From Ramlibacter sp. (lineage in GTDB: Bacteria > Pseudomonadota > Gammaproteobacteria > Burkholderiales > Burkholderiaceae_C): a stretch of DNA of 15,908 nt. The notes under the pieces were generated by a model. That model was not told where the DNA came from. It made no database searches and saw only the letters and a program-made list of their open reading frames with translations. The position numbers and the translations under genes are program-made. The DNA lies in NCBI GenBank assembly GCA_025351615.1, contig JANXVP010000404.1, positions 1-15,908 of the forward strand. The letters run 5' to 3'. This document shows, piece by piece, positions 1 to 8,012 of this stretch. How positions within the stretch are numbered: the first letter of the stretch is position 1; each line of letters starts with the position of its first letter.

Positions 1-986
1 CCGTCGCTGCCGTCCTTGCCCCACTCGATGTCCATCGCGCGGCCGTAATGCTCCTCGATCACCAGCGCATATCTCGCGAGTTGCTCGACGTCGGCATCGC
101 TCAGGCTGAAGCGGTTGCGCTGCTCCAGCGGCACGTCGACCGTCTTGACCAGTTTGCCGCCTGGATCTTGCGGGCCGGAGAACACCATCTGGATCAGCTT
201 GGAGCCCAGGTTGCGCCGGATCACCGCCCGCTTGCCGGCCCTGAGCATCGGTTTGTGGACATAGAACTCGTCGGGGTTGACCGCCCCCTGCACCACCGTC
301 TCGCCCAGGCCGTAGCTCGAGGTGATGAAGACGACCTGGTCGAAGCCGGATTCGGTGTCGATCGTGAACATCACACCGGCCGCGCCCAGATCGCTGCGGA
401 CCATCCGTTGCACGCCGGCCGACAGCGCGACGTCCGCATGGGCAAAGCCCTTGTGGACGCGGTAGCTGATCGCGCGGTCGTTGTACAGCGAGGCGAACAC
501 CTCCCGCATCCTGTGCAGCACATCGGCGATGCCCGCGACATTCAGGAAGGTCTCCTGCTGGCCGGCGAACGACGCGTCGGGCAGATCCTCGGCCGTGGCC
601 GACGACCGCACCGCGAAACTCGATGTCGGGCTGCCTTCGCTCAAGGCGGAGAAGGCCACCCGGATCGCCTGCTCCAGGTCGGCCGGGAAAGGCTGGACTT
701 CGATCCAGCCGCGGATCTCCGCACCAGCGGTCGCCAGCGCGCGGACGTCTTCGGTATCGAGCGTCGCCAGCCGCTGCCGGATCCTGTCGGCCAGGCCGGC
801 GTGGGCCAGGAACTGGCGGAACGCGTGGGCGGTGGTGGCAAAGCCGGTGGGAACGCGCACCCCTGCTGGCAGCTGGGAGATCATCTCGCCGAGGCTGGCG
901 TTCTTGCCGCCGACCGCCTCGACATCGGTCATTCTCAGGTTTTCAAACGCTACGACCAGGGCGGCCGGGTCAAAGAGTGCAGACAT
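1..986 (-). CDS. ppsA: Phosphoenolpyruvate synthase, N-terminal part (cut by left window edge)
   Basis: PEP synthase makes phosphoenolpyruvate from pyruvate, ATP and water, the entry step of gluconeogenesis from C3 substrates in the cytoplasm. About 328 residues are visible, read from the minus strand. They match the ATP-binding (PEP/pyruvate-binding) domain: [11 protein letters not shown] near residues 25-35, [10 protein letters not shown] near 43-52, [20 protein letters not shown] near 124-143, then [19 protein letters not shown] and EWGKDGSDG at the cut end. The phospho-histidine swivelling domain and the PEP-binding domain lie beyond the window. The start is the ATG at 986-984, supported by a GGAG ribosome-binding site seven bases upstream (997-994). 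The gene is divergent from ppsR, whose product controls it; this pairing is common in proteobacteria and supports the call. It looks intact as far as it can be seen. Confidence 0.95.
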   Translation of the reverse strand, partial: MSALFDPAALVVAFENLRMTDVEAVGGKNASLGEMISQLPAGVRVPTGFATTAHAFRQFLAHAGLADRIRQRLATLDTEDVRALATAGAEIRGWIEVQPFPADLEQAIRVAFSALSEGSPTSSFAVRSSATAEDLPDASFAGQQETFLNVAGIADVLHRMREVFASLYNDRAISYRVHKGFAHADVALSAGVQRMVRSDLGAAGVMFTIDTESGFDQVVFITSSYGLGETVVQGAVNPDEFYVHKPMLRAGKRAVIRRNLGSKLIQMVFSGPQDPGGKLVKTVDVPLEQRNRFSLSDADVEQLARYALVIEEHYGRAMDIEWGKDGSD

Positions 987-1174
987 GGGAAAGCTCCGGA
1001 AGTTGAAACCTGGCACGCGCCCGGGGGACGCGCTTTCGCATGGCACGGTGTCCGGCTTTGTTTTTGTTGCAGGGGGCCGAAACGGTGCATGGCTTGAATC
1101 GATAATTGACGCCATTGTAGGCGGGGCGGCGTTGTTGCGGCCTCGCGCAGCGCTGCACCAGGACCGGCCCGCCC
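987..1174. promoter_or_regulatory. Divergent ppsA/ppsR promoter region
   Basis: This 188-base spacer must hold the start signals of both genes. The only AT-rich patch is about 1094-1119. On the minus strand it contains TACAAT (1119-1114), a good -10 for ppsA, but no convincing -35 at 17 bases. On the plus strand TTGAAT (1094-1099) and TTGACG (1106-1111) are possible -35 boxes for ppsR without a clear -10. The ppsA leader would be about 120 bases. I see no clear operator palindrome apart from a short ATCGAT. The sequence suggests overlapping divergent promoters but does not prove them. Confidence 0.35.
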
Positions 1175-1996
1175 ATGCACTCACGCACCGTTTTTTTCGT
1201 TTCCGACGGCACCGGCATCACCGCCGAAACTTTCGGCAACGCCATCCTGGCCCAGTTCGAATTCAAGCCGCACCACGTGCGCCTGCCGTTCATCGACAGC
1301 GTCGACAAGGCGCACCAGGTCGTGCGCCAGATCAACCACACGGCCGAGCTGGAGGGTCGCAAGCCGGTCGTCTTCACCACCCTCGTCAACGTCGACATCC
1401 TGCAGGTGATCGAGCAGGGCTGCAAGGGCATGCTGCTGGACATGTTCGGCACCTTCGTGCGGCCGCTGGAGATCGAGCTGGGCATGAAGTCGAACCACCG
1501 GATCGGCCGCTTCTCCGACGTCAGCAAGAGCCAGGAATACCACGACCGGATCGAGGCGATCAATTTCAGCCTGGCCCACGACGACGGCCAGTCCAACCGC
1601 GACCTGGAGTCGGCCGACGTGGTCCTGGTCGGCGTCAGCCGCAGCGGCAAGACGCCGACCTCGCTCTACCTGGCAATGCAGTACGGCCTCAAGGCCGCCA
1701 ACTACCCGCTGATCCCCGAGGACTTCGAGCGCAAGCAGCTGCCGCCTGCCCTGATGCCGCACCGCAAGAAAATCTTCGGCCTGACGATCGCGCCGGAGCG
1801 GCTGGCCGAGATCCGCAACGAGCGGCGGCCGAACTCGACCTATGCCGCGCTGGCGAATTGCCGCAACGAAGTGGCCGAGGCCGAGGCGATGATGCGGCGC
1901 TCTGGCATCCGCTGGCTGTCGACCACGACCAAGTCGATCGAGGAAATCGCCACCACCATCCTGCAGGAGATCCGGCCGGAGCGGCTGGAGTACTGA
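1175..1996 (+). CDS. ppsR: Phosphoenolpyruvate synthase regulatory protein (kinase/pyrophosphorylase, DUF299)
   Basis: This bifunctional enzyme inactivates PEP synthase by ADP-dependent phosphorylation of an active-site threonine and reactivates it by phosphate-dependent dephosphorylation that yields pyrophosphate. The 273-residue product has the usual family length. Visible family features are the N-terminal [13 protein letters not shown] (residues 9-21), HDDG (135-138) and the P-loop GVSRSGKT (153-160) followed by PTSLYLA. The chosen ATG places the first conserved strand ([11 protein letters not shown]) at residues 4-14, as in homologues; the ribosome-binding site is weak (AGGA at 1160-1163, eleven bases upstream). 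It is divergent from its presumed target ppsA and convergent with the efflux permease. A run of seven T in codons 6-8 simply encodes the conserved V-F-F. Confidence 0.95.
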   Translation: MHSRTVFFVSDGTGITAETFGNAILAQFEFKPHHVRLPFIDSVDKAHQVVRQINHTAELEGRKPVVFTTLVNVDILQVIEQGCKGMLLDMFGTFVRPLEIELGMKSNHRIGRFSDVSKSQEYHDRIEAINFSLAHDDGQSNRDLESADVVLVGVSRSGKTPTSLYLAMQYGLKAANYPLIPEDFERKQLPPALMPHRKKIFGLTIAPERLAEIRNERRPNSTYAALANCRNEVAEAEAMMRRSGIRWLSTTTKSIEEIATTILQEIRPERLEY

Positions 1997-2001
1997 ACCG
2001 C

Positions 2002-2046
2002 GCGCCGCCTGCGCCGCCCGCGCCGCCCGCGCCGCCCGCGCCGCGG
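2002..2046. repeat. 9-bp GC-rich tandem repeat, five units
   Basis: Five consecutive 9-base units based on GCGCCGCCC occupy the 54-base gap between the convergent ppsR and RND permease stops. The three middle units (2011-2037) are identical. The first ends in T instead of C and the last ends in GG. No U-tract follows on either strand, so it does not look like a classical intrinsic terminator. Such repeats can change copy number by slippage. Confidence 0.85.
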
Positions 2047-2050
2047 CCGA

Positions 2051-5000
2051 CTACCTGACGATCAGTTCCGGCGGGCGACGCTGCCCGGTGAGGTCCTGCA
2101 GCGGACCGGTCCCGCTGAAACGATCCAGCGCGAGATAGATCGCCGGCGTGATGTAGAGCGTGATGACCTGCGAAAAGATGAGACCGCCGGCCACTGCCAG
2201 GCCCAGCGGCTGCCGCAGTTCCGCCCCTGTGCCCAGGCCCAGGGCCATCGGCAGTGCGCCCATCAGGGCCGCCATGGTCGTCATCAGGATCGGCCGGAAG
2301 CGCAGCCGGCAAGCTTCCCGGATCGCGTCCACCGGCACCATGCCGCGGGTGCGCTGGGCATCCAGGGCGAAGTCGATCATCATGATGGCGTTCTTCTTGA
2401 CGATGCCGATCAGCATCAGGATGCCGATGGTCGCGATCAGCGTCAGTTCGACGTCAAAGAGCCACAGCGTGAGCAGCGCCCCCACGGCCGCCGACGGCAG
2501 TCCAGCCAGGATAGTGATCGGGTGAATGTAGCTTTCATAAAGCACGCCCAGCAGCACGTAGATCACCAGCACCGCCATGACGATCAGGATCGCCTGGCTG
2601 GACTGCGAATCCTTGAACACGGCGGCATCGCCGCCGTAGCTGGTGATGATCGAGGCCGGCATTTTCAGGTCGCGCGAAAACCGGTCGATGCTGGCGGTGG
2701 CGTTGCCCAGCGGGGTGTCGGCGGCAAGATTGAAGGCGATGGTGATGGCCTGCAGCTGTCCCTGATGGTTCACCGCTGTAGGGCCCACGGTGCGGCTTAC
2801 GGTCGCGAACGCCGCAAGCGGCACCAGCGTGCCGGTCTTGCTGCGCAGGTTGATCTTGCCCAGTCCCTCCTCAAAGCGGCGGTCCGCCTCCATGGCTTCC
2901 AGGATCACCAGGTAGCTGTTCGCCGTGCTGTAGATGGTCGACACCTGGCGCTCGCCGAACGCGTCGTACAAGGCGTTGCGGACATCGCCGATCTGGACGC
3001 CCAGCAGGTTGGCCTTGTCGCGGTCGATCCGCAGCGACGCCTGCAGCCCCTTGTTCTGTGAATCGCTGGTGACATCGCGGAACGCCGGATCTGCCCGCAT
3101 CTTGTCCATCAGGCGGTTCGACCAGTCGCTCAGCGCGTCGGCGCTGACGCTTTGCAGCGTGTACTGGTAGCGGCTCTTGCTCTGCCTGCCGCCGAGCTGC
3201 AGGTTCTGGGTCGGCCGCATGTAGACCGCGATTCCTGGAACAGTCCTGGCGCCGCGCCGCAGGGAGTCCATCACCGCCGTCATCTTGGCCCGGTCGCCAC
3301 GTGGCTTGAGCGCGACAAATATCCGGCCGGTATTCAGCGTCCCGTTGCCGCCGGCGCCGATGAACGAGGTCACGTCGGCCACGTTAGGGTCGGCGCGCAA
3401 GGCGGCGGCGACCCGGTCCTGCAGCGCGAGCATGGTCGGGAAGGAAACGTCTTCGGCCGCCTCGGTGGTGACCTGGATCTGGCCGATGTCTTCTTCCGGA
3501 AAGAATCCCTTGGGGATGACGACGGCCAGCACCGCCGTGAAAACGAAGGTCGACAGGGCAACCACCAGCATCAATCGGCGATGCCCCAGCGTCCAGTCCA
3601 GCGTGCGCATGTAGAACCCGTGGACGCTGCGAAACAGCGCCTCGAAAGCCCGGCCCACAGCGCCGCCCGGCACGGCATGCTGGTGGCCGGGCGCTGCGTC
3701 CTCGCTCTGCAGGAAGCGGCTGGCCATCATCGGCACCAGGGTCAGGGACACCGCGGCCGAGACCAGCACGGCGAGCGCCACCACCACCGCGAACTCGTGG
3801 AACAGCAGGCCGATGACACCGGGCATGAAGAAAATCGGGATGAACACCGCCACCAGCGACAGGGAGATCGACACGATGGTGAACCCCATTTCCCGGGCGC
3901 CGACGAGCGACGCCTGCATCGGCGCCAGTCCCTCTTCGATGTGGCGCACGATGTTTTCGAGCACCACGATGGCGTCGTCGACCACCAGCCCCACCGCCAG
4001 CGTGATCCCCAGCAGGGAGACGTTATCCAGGCTGTAGCCGAACGCGTACAGCAGGGCCACGGCGCCGATCAGCGAAATCGGCATGGTGACCGCCGGGATC
4101 AGGGTCGCCATGACCCGGTGCAGGAACAGATAGATCACCAGCACCACCAGCAGCACCGTCAATGCCAGCGTCAGGTTGACGTCGTGGATCGCGGCGCGAA
4201 TCGACACCGCCCTGTCGTTCACCACATCGATGGCGATCGACTGCGGCAGCTGCGCCCTGAACTGCGGCAGCAGGCGCTGGATCGCATCCACCACCTGGAC
4301 CGTGTTGGCATTGGGCTGGCGCTGCACCGCCAGCAGGATCGAGCGCTCGCCGTTGAAGCTGGCCGAGGTCTTGACGGACTCATAGCTGTCCTCGACCGTC
4401 GCCACTTCGCCCAGGCGCACCGGCGCGCCGTTGCGCGAGGCGATGATGATCCCGGCAAACTCGCTGGCCGTCTTCATCTGGGCGTTGGCCTGGATGGTCA
4501 GGGTCTGGCGCGGGCCGTCCAGCACGCCGATCGGCGTGTTCGAATTGGCGGCCCTGACGGCGGCAGCTAGCTCCTCCAGCGTGATGTTGCGGGCATTGAG
4601 CAGGTCCGAGTTGGCGCGGATGCGCACCGCGAACCGTTTCTGGCCGTTGACGTTGACCTGGGCCACGCCATCGATGGTCGACAGCGTCGGCGCGATCAGG
4701 CCTTCGGCGAAGTCGTTGAGTTCCGCCAGGCCCATCGACGGCGAATTCAACGCGATGAACAGCACAGGCGCGTCTGCCGGATTGACCTTGCGGTACGACG
4801 GCAGCTGGGTCAGCTCCGCCGGCAACTGGCGCTGGGCGCGCAGCAAGGCCGCCTGGACGTCGACTGCCGCGGCATCGATGTCGCGCGAGGACTCGAATTC
4901 CAGCGTGATCTGGCTGTTGCCCAGCGTGTTGGTTGAGCTGATCAGCTTGAGTCCGGAGATGGTGGAGAACTGCTTTTCCAGCGGCAGCGCCACCGATGAC

Positions 5001-5179
5001 GCCATCGTCTCGGGCGCGGCGCCGGGCAGCTGGGCGCTGACGCTGATGACCGGTGTGTTGTAGCTCGGCAGGGCAGCCACCGGAATCTGCAGGTACGCAA
5101 AGATGCCCGCCAGCACGATCGCCGCGCTGACCAGCACCGTCATGACCGGACGGCGGATGCACAGCTCGGAGATGTTCAT
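2051..5179 (-). CDS. RND multidrug efflux permease, HAE-1 family, MdtB/MdtC-like
   Basis: This inner-membrane proton antiporter is the pump subunit of a tripartite drug exporter. Its 1042 residues are the normal RND length, with the usual duplicated layout: TM1 near 12-32, a porter domain near 35-330, TM2-6 near 335-490, TM7 near 535-555, a second porter domain near 560-855 and TM8-12 near 860-1015. The proton-relay residues are present: the aspartate pair D401-D402 in GLVVDDAIVVLEN and K928 in GIVKKNAIMMIDF. PGAAPETMASSVALPLEK (53-70) and YRKVNPADAP (129-138) resemble MdtB/MdtC more than AcrB. The ATG overlaps the stop of the upstream fusion-protein gene (ATGA, 5179-5176), implying coupled translation. 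MdtB and MdtC normally work as a pair, but only one permease gene is present here. The substrate cannot be read from sequence. Confidence 0.93.
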   Translation of the reverse strand: MNISELCIRRPVMTVLVSAAIVLAGIFAYLQIPVAALPSYNTPVISVSAQLPGAAPETMASSVALPLEKQFSTISGLKLISSTNTLGNSQITLEFESSRDIDAAAVDVQAALLRAQRQLPAELTQLPSYRKVNPADAPVLFIALNSPSMGLAELNDFAEGLIAPTLSTIDGVAQVNVNGQKRFAVRIRANSDLLNARNITLEELAAAVRAANSNTPIGVLDGPRQTLTIQANAQMKTASEFAGIIIASRNGAPVRLGEVATVEDSYESVKTSASFNGERSILLAVQRQPNANTVQVVDAIQRLLPQFRAQLPQSIAIDVVNDRAVSIRAAIHDVNLTLALTVLLVVLVIYLFLHRVMATLIPAVTMPISLIGAVALLYAFGYSLDNVSLLGITLAVGLVVDDAIVVLENIVRHIEEGLAPMQASLVGAREMGFTIVSISLSLVAVFIPIFFMPGVIGLLFHEFAVVVALAVLVSAAVSLTLVPMMASRFLQSEDAAPGHQHAVPGGAVGRAFEALFRSVHGFYMRTLDWTLGHRRLMLVVALSTFVFTAVLAVVIPKGFFPEEDIGQIQVTTEAAEDVSFPTMLALQDRVAAALRADPNVADVTSFIGAGGNGTLNTGRIFVALKPRGDRAKMTAVMDSLRRGARTVPGIAVYMRPTQNLQLGGRQSKSRYQYTLQSVSADALSDWSNRLMDKMRADPAFRDVTSDSQNKGLQASLRIDRDKANLLGVQIGDVRNALYDAFGERQVSTIYSTANSYLVILEAMEADRRFEEGLGKINLRSKTGTLVPLAAFATVSRTVGPTAVNHQGQLQAITIAFNLAADTPLGNATASIDRFSRDLKMPASIITSYGGDAAVFKDSQSSQAILIVMAVLVIYVLLGVLYESYIHPITILAGLPSAAVGALLTLWLFDVELTLIATIGILMLIGIVKKNAIMMIDFALDAQRTRGMVPVDAIREACRLRFRPILMTTMAALMGALPMALGLGTGAELRQPLGLAVAGGLIFSQVITLYITPAIYLALDRFSGTGPLQDLTGQRRPPELIVR

Positions 5180-6366
5180 GTGGGATCCCGTTTCGCGGGC
5201 TCCGCCTTCCCTGCCCGGTCCGCATTTTCGGCACGAACGTGCGAGCCGGCTTTCAGATTCTGCTTGCCTTCGACGACGACACGCTCACCGGCCTGCACGC
5301 CGCGCAACACGGCCATGTCGCCGAACGGATAGTCCACCTCCACCTTGCGGGGCTGCACCACGTCCTCGCTCGACACGACGTAAACGATGCGGCCGTTGGG
5401 AGCGGTGATCACGGCCGCTTGCGGAACCAGCGTCGCGTCCTTGAGTGTGCGGACCGTGATCCGCGCCGTCACGTACTGGCCTGGCCACAGCTGCTGTGCG
5501 CCGTTGTCGAACTGCGCCTTGGCCTTGACGGTGCCCGCCTGTGGATCGACGGTGTTATCGACGAAGCTGAGCACGCCCTGGAGCGGGGTGCGCGAGCCCG
5601 GCACGAGCGCGCTGACCGCCGAGCGGTCCCTGGACGCCGCCAGCAGGTCCTGCAGCCGGCCTTCCGGCACCGGGAAACTGACGGCGATCGGATCGAGCTG
5701 GGTCACCGTCACCATCACCGTCGCCGGCTGGGCCAGGCTGCCGGCGAACAACGGGATCGAGCCGATCCGTCCGGAGATCGGAGCCCGGATGCTGTCATAG
5801 CTGAGCGCCACCTGCGCCGAACGGATGGCTGCGCTGTCGGATGCCAGCGCAGCGCGTTGCGCTTCCACCTGGCTCAGGGTGTTGTCCGCGGCGCTTTTCG
5901 AGATGAAGTTCTGCGCCAGCAACTCCTGGCTTCGCTGGTACTGCCGCTCGAGATCATTCAGCAGCGCCTGGTCGCGCAGCTGCTGCGCCTGCGCCTTGTC
6001 GAGATTGGCGCGGTCAGCCCGGTCGTCCAGCGAAAACAGCGCTTCGCCAGCCCGGACGAACTGCCCTTCCCGGACGTGGACCTTCTGCACCATGTTGCTC
6101 ACCTGCGGCCGCACGTCGACGCTGTTGAGCGAAATCACGCTGCCATTGACCTCGACGATCACCGGCACGTCCTGCCGCAGCGCGGTCGCGATCGTCACCA
6201 GCGTTGGTGCGCCACCGGCTAAGGAGGCGCCCCGTGCCGACATCGCCGCTGCCGGGTTGTCGTTGCCGGAAGGTCCGGCGGCCCTGTGCGCGTACCACCA
6301 AGCTGCGGCGGAAGCGATCGCGATCAATCCCACAGTCGCCCGGATATGAGTTGCTTTGGATGCCAT
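5176..6366 (-). CDS. RND efflux membrane fusion protein (periplasmic adaptor), MdtA-like
   Basis: This periplasmic adaptor links the RND permease to an outer-membrane channel. With the ATG at 6366 it has 396 residues. A hydrophobic N-terminal anchor (about 9-26) carries no lipobox cysteine, so it is probably membrane-anchored rather than a lipoprotein. Then follow the first half of a lipoyl domain (about 84-116, VREGQFVRAGEALFSLDD), a helical hairpin rich in Q, A and R (about 117-190), the second lipoyl half SIRAPISGRIG (192-202), a beta-barrel (about 220-305) and the membrane-proximal region. A TTG 17 codons upstream is possible but adds residues that do not look like a signal. No strong ribosome-binding site precedes the ATG. 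The gene is first in the operon and overlaps the permease by ATGA. Confidence 0.92.
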   Translation of the reverse strand: MASKATHIRATVGLIAIASAAAWWYAHRAAGPSGNDNPAAAMSARGASLAGGAPTLVTIATALRQDVPVIVEVNGSVISLNSVDVRPQVSNMVQKVHVREGQFVRAGEALFSLDDRADRANLDKAQAQQLRDQALLNDLERQYQRSQELLAQNFISKSAADNTLSQVEAQRAALASDSAAIRSAQVALSYDSIRAPISGRIGSIPLFAGSLAQPATVMVTVTQLDPIAVSFPVPEGRLQDLLAASRDRSAVSALVPGSRTPLQGVLSFVDNTVDPQAGTVKAKAQFDNGAQQLWPGQYVTARITVRTLKDATLVPQAAVITAPNGRIVYVVSSEDVVQPRKVEVDYPFGDMAVLRGVQAGERVVVEGKQNLKAGSHVRAENADRAGKAEPAKRDPT

Positions 6367-6393
6367 GAGGAAAGTTATCGCACAGGAAGGGGC

Positions 6394-6407
6394 GCGGTAG
6401 TTACCGC
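6394..6407. promoter_or_regulatory. Perfect 14-bp palindrome upstream of the efflux operon (candidate operator)
   Basis: GCGGTAGTTACCGC reads the same on both strands except for its two central bases (6-base arms around GT). It lies 28 bases upstream of the fusion-protein ATG, where a TetR- or MarR-type repressor could act. The spacing is too tight for an RNA hairpin. No regulator gene is adjacent, and a 14-base palindrome can arise by chance, so this is only a candidate. Confidence 0.3.
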
Positions 6408-6476
6408 TTGATACCAACCCGGCAATGTATCAGCACGCACGCCCGAACGGCACTGCCCTTTGCCTGAGACCACAGG

Positions 6477-6495
6477 GGCGCGCAGCAAACGCGCC
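6477..6495 (-). terminator. Possible weak hairpin after rnhA
   Basis: Just beyond the rnhA stop, a 6-bp GC stem (GGCGCG / CGCGCC) encloses a 7-base loop. There is no run of U after it on the minus strand, so an intrinsic terminator is doubtful; it may be an RNA 3'-end stabiliser or chance. It lies in the 133-base gap between rnhA and the efflux operon, which must also hold the efflux promoter. Confidence 0.25.
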
Positions 6496-6499
6496 GGTT

Positions 6500-6955
6500 T
6501 TACATCTGCTTTACACCAAGTGCCAGTTCGACTCCGAGGTTGGCCAGCGCATCGGCGCGTTCGTTACCCGGATCGCCGGTGTGGCCCCGGACCCAGCGCC
6601 AGTCGATTGCGTGCCCGCCCGCACCGACCTGCGTATCGAGCGCCGTCCAGAGGTCGACGTTCTTGACCGGCTGTTTGGCCGCCGTGCGCCAGCCCCTGGC
6701 CTTCCAGCCGGGGAGCCACTCCGTGATGCCCTTGAGGACGTACTGGCTGTCCAGGTACAAGGTCACGTCGCACGGGCGCTTGAGCGCCTCGAGCGCGCGA
6801 ATCACCGCCAGTAGCTCCATCCGGTTGTTGGTGGTGGCAAGTTCGCCGCCGAACAGCTCCTTTTCGGTGCCGCCGGCCTGCAGCAGCACGCCCCAGCCTC
6901 CGGGGCCGGGATTGCCCTTGCAGGCGCCATCGGTGTAGATCACGACCGGGTTCAC
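6500..6955 (-). CDS. rnhA: Ribonuclease HI
   Basis: This enzyme degrades the RNA strand of RNA-DNA hybrids such as R-loops and primer remnants. The 151-residue product has the E. coli RNase HI length. Visible motifs are [16 protein letters not shown] (catalytic D9), [10 protein letters not shown] (E47), YLDSQYV (D69), [15 protein letters not shown] (H125 and D135). The start is GTG at 6955-6953, chosen because it gives the expected N terminus ([10 protein letters not shown]) and has a GGAAAGG-type ribosome-binding site just upstream. It overlaps the stop of the preceding methyltransferase gene by four bases (GTGA), so translation is probably coupled. The methyltransferase-rnhA neighbourhood recalls yafS-rnhA of enterobacteria, although the orientation differs there. 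Confidence 0.96.
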   Translation of the reverse strand: MNPVVIYTDGACKGNPGPGGWGVLLQAGGTEKELFGGELATTNNRMELLAVIRALEALKRPCDVTLYLDSQYVLKGITEWLPGWKARGWRTAAKQPVKNVDLWTALDTQVGAGGHAIDWRWVRGHTGDPGNERADALANLGVELALGVKQM

Positions 6956-7746
6956 GACGCCTTTCCTTGCTGCGCCCTGGCGCCATGGGACCGATTGGCC
7001 AGGGGGACCGGAGCCGTCGCGATGCCGGCGGCGGGTCGCCAGGCCCGCCCGATCAGCTTGACGCCTTGAACCCGCTTGACGGCGACGATGAAATACGCGG
7101 CGCCGAAGATCGGCCACCAGCGCTCGCCGACCGGATCGATCCAGCCGTAGCGGTCCAGCCATTTCTGGCTTTTCATCGCCGGGCGCCAGCAGCCGAAGCT
7201 GCCGGACTCGACCTCGAAATTGAGCAGTCGCAGCCAGTCGCGCAGCCGCCAGTAGCCAATGAACTCGCCGGCGCCTGGCAGGTACAGAGCGCCGACACCG
7301 AAGCGCTGGTACAGGTGGGCGCGCCGCTGCTTCAGGCCCCACAGGCTGGCGGGGTTCAGGCCGCAGATCACCACCCGGCCTTCGGGGACCAGCACCCGCT
7401 CGACCTCCCGCAGCGTCGCGTGCGGATCGTGGTGCAATTCCAGCGAATGCGGCAGCACCACCAGGTCGAGGCTGTTTTCCTCGAACGGCAAGGCCGCGAA
7501 ATCGGTGACCAGGGCGGGACGGGCCGCGGTTGTCGCTTCGGGCGCGAGCCGCTCGGTGACAGCCAGCCATTTGTGGGGCATGCGATTGGCGCCGAGCGCG
7601 TCGATTCCGGGCAGTCCCAGCTGTAGCGCGTGGTAGCCGAAGACGTCGCCGACGGCCCGTTCGAACTCCGAGCGTTCCCACGCCAGCAGGTAGCGCCCCG
7701 GCGCTGTTTCAAACCACTGCTGCATTCCTATAATCGGCTCGCTCAT
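6952..7746 (-). CDS. SAM-dependent methyltransferase-like protein (Methyltransf_11, YafS-like)
   Basis: The 264-residue protein resembles class I SAM-dependent methyltransferases of the YafS type, whose substrate is unknown. The recognisable part is [20 protein letters not shown] (about 86-105), the segment around motif II, then [21 protein letters not shown] (about 112-132), the post-motif region of Methyltransf_11. The classical glycine-rich SAM loop near the N terminus is not evident; [12 protein letters not shown] (40-51) sits in its place. Start: the ATG at 7746 gives [17 protein letters not shown]. An ATG seven codons later has AGGA too close to it. The gene is first of a two-gene unit and overlaps rnhA by GTGA. 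The C-terminal tail (about 245-264) is basic and probably disordered. Confidence 0.82.
   Translation of the reverse strand: MSEPIIGMQQWFETAPGRYLLAWERSEFERAVGDVFGYHALQLGLPGIDALGANRMPHKWLAVTERLAPEATTAARPALVTDFAALPFEENSLDLVVLPHSLELHHDPHATLREVERVLVPEGRVVICGLNPASLWGLKQRRAHLYQRFGVGALYLPGAGEFIGYWRLRDWLRLLNFEVESGSFGCWRPAMKSQKWLDRYGWIDPVGERWWPIFGAAYFIVAVKRVQGVKLIGRAWRPAAGIATAPVPLANRSHGARAQQGKAS
7729..7734 (+). promoter_or_regulatory. Consensus TATAAT (-10-like) facing mltD
   Basis: A perfect TATAAT lies inside the start of the methyltransferase gene on the plus strand, unusual in such GC-rich DNA. The best -35 (GTTTCA or TTTCAA, 16-17 bases upstream) is poor. If active it would transcribe mltD with a leader of about 270 bases that includes the 7820-7845 palindrome. 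Codon choice for Ile-Ile in the opposite gene could also explain it. Confidence 0.22.
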
Positions 7747-7819
7747 GAAAATAATCCCACTGCCCGTGCGCCAGGACAGCGATGGCGGCCTGCAGCTGGA
7801 AGCGATTCTAGTCAAGGCG

Positions 7820-7845
7820 CCACGACGCCGGGCCCGGCGTCGTGG
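7820..7845. repeat. Perfect 26-bp palindrome in the mltD/methyltransferase spacer
   Basis: Two 13-base arms (CCACGACGCCGGG and its exact complement) meet with no spacer at 7832/7833. A copy of GGCGCC overlaps the left end (7816-7821) and another lies just outside the right end (7849-7854). The rest of the 266-base divergent spacer (7747-8012) holds no gene I can support; it also contains a 12-bp palindrome GCGCCATGGCGC at 7915-7926. Because the flanking genes are transcribed away from each other, a terminator role is unlikely. It may be an operator, a cruciform-forming site or a dispersed palindromic repeat. Confidence 0.8.
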
Positions 7846-8012
7846 TCCGGCGCCCCACAGGCGTGCCGTACACACGAAGACACGTTGCGTAACCTCATCT
7901 TTGCACTGGCGCTGGCGCCATGGCGCACCAATCTGTTCCACTACGGGTCCAGAGCAATACAGGACGAGGCCGGTCTCCCCTTCGCCGCCCCGTCAATGGA
8001 AACACGAATCAG

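Noticed and set aside
48..1097. A 349-codon plus-strand open frame at the left edge
   Set aside because: It lies opposite the unmistakable ppsA N terminus on the minus strand and has a shadow-like composition.
1191..1197. T7 run at the start of ppsR as a possible frameshift site (T-TTT-TTC)
   Set aside because: The run encodes the conserved V-F-F strand next to the VSDGTG motif, and a shift there would give only a tiny or nonsense product.
3152..4570. A 472-codon plus-strand frame rich in H, Q, R and D
   Set aside because: It is the mirror of the RND permease codons; the composition is typical of an antisense frame.
7855..8012. A possible small gene or gloB remnant in the mltD leader
   Set aside because: Translations in this stretch show no metallo-beta-lactamase motif (HxHxDH) and no convincing start with a ribosome-binding site.
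7920..8012. Upstream in-frame ATG of mltD
   Set aside because: It would place 31 hydrophilic residues before a well-formed lipoprotein signal peptide.
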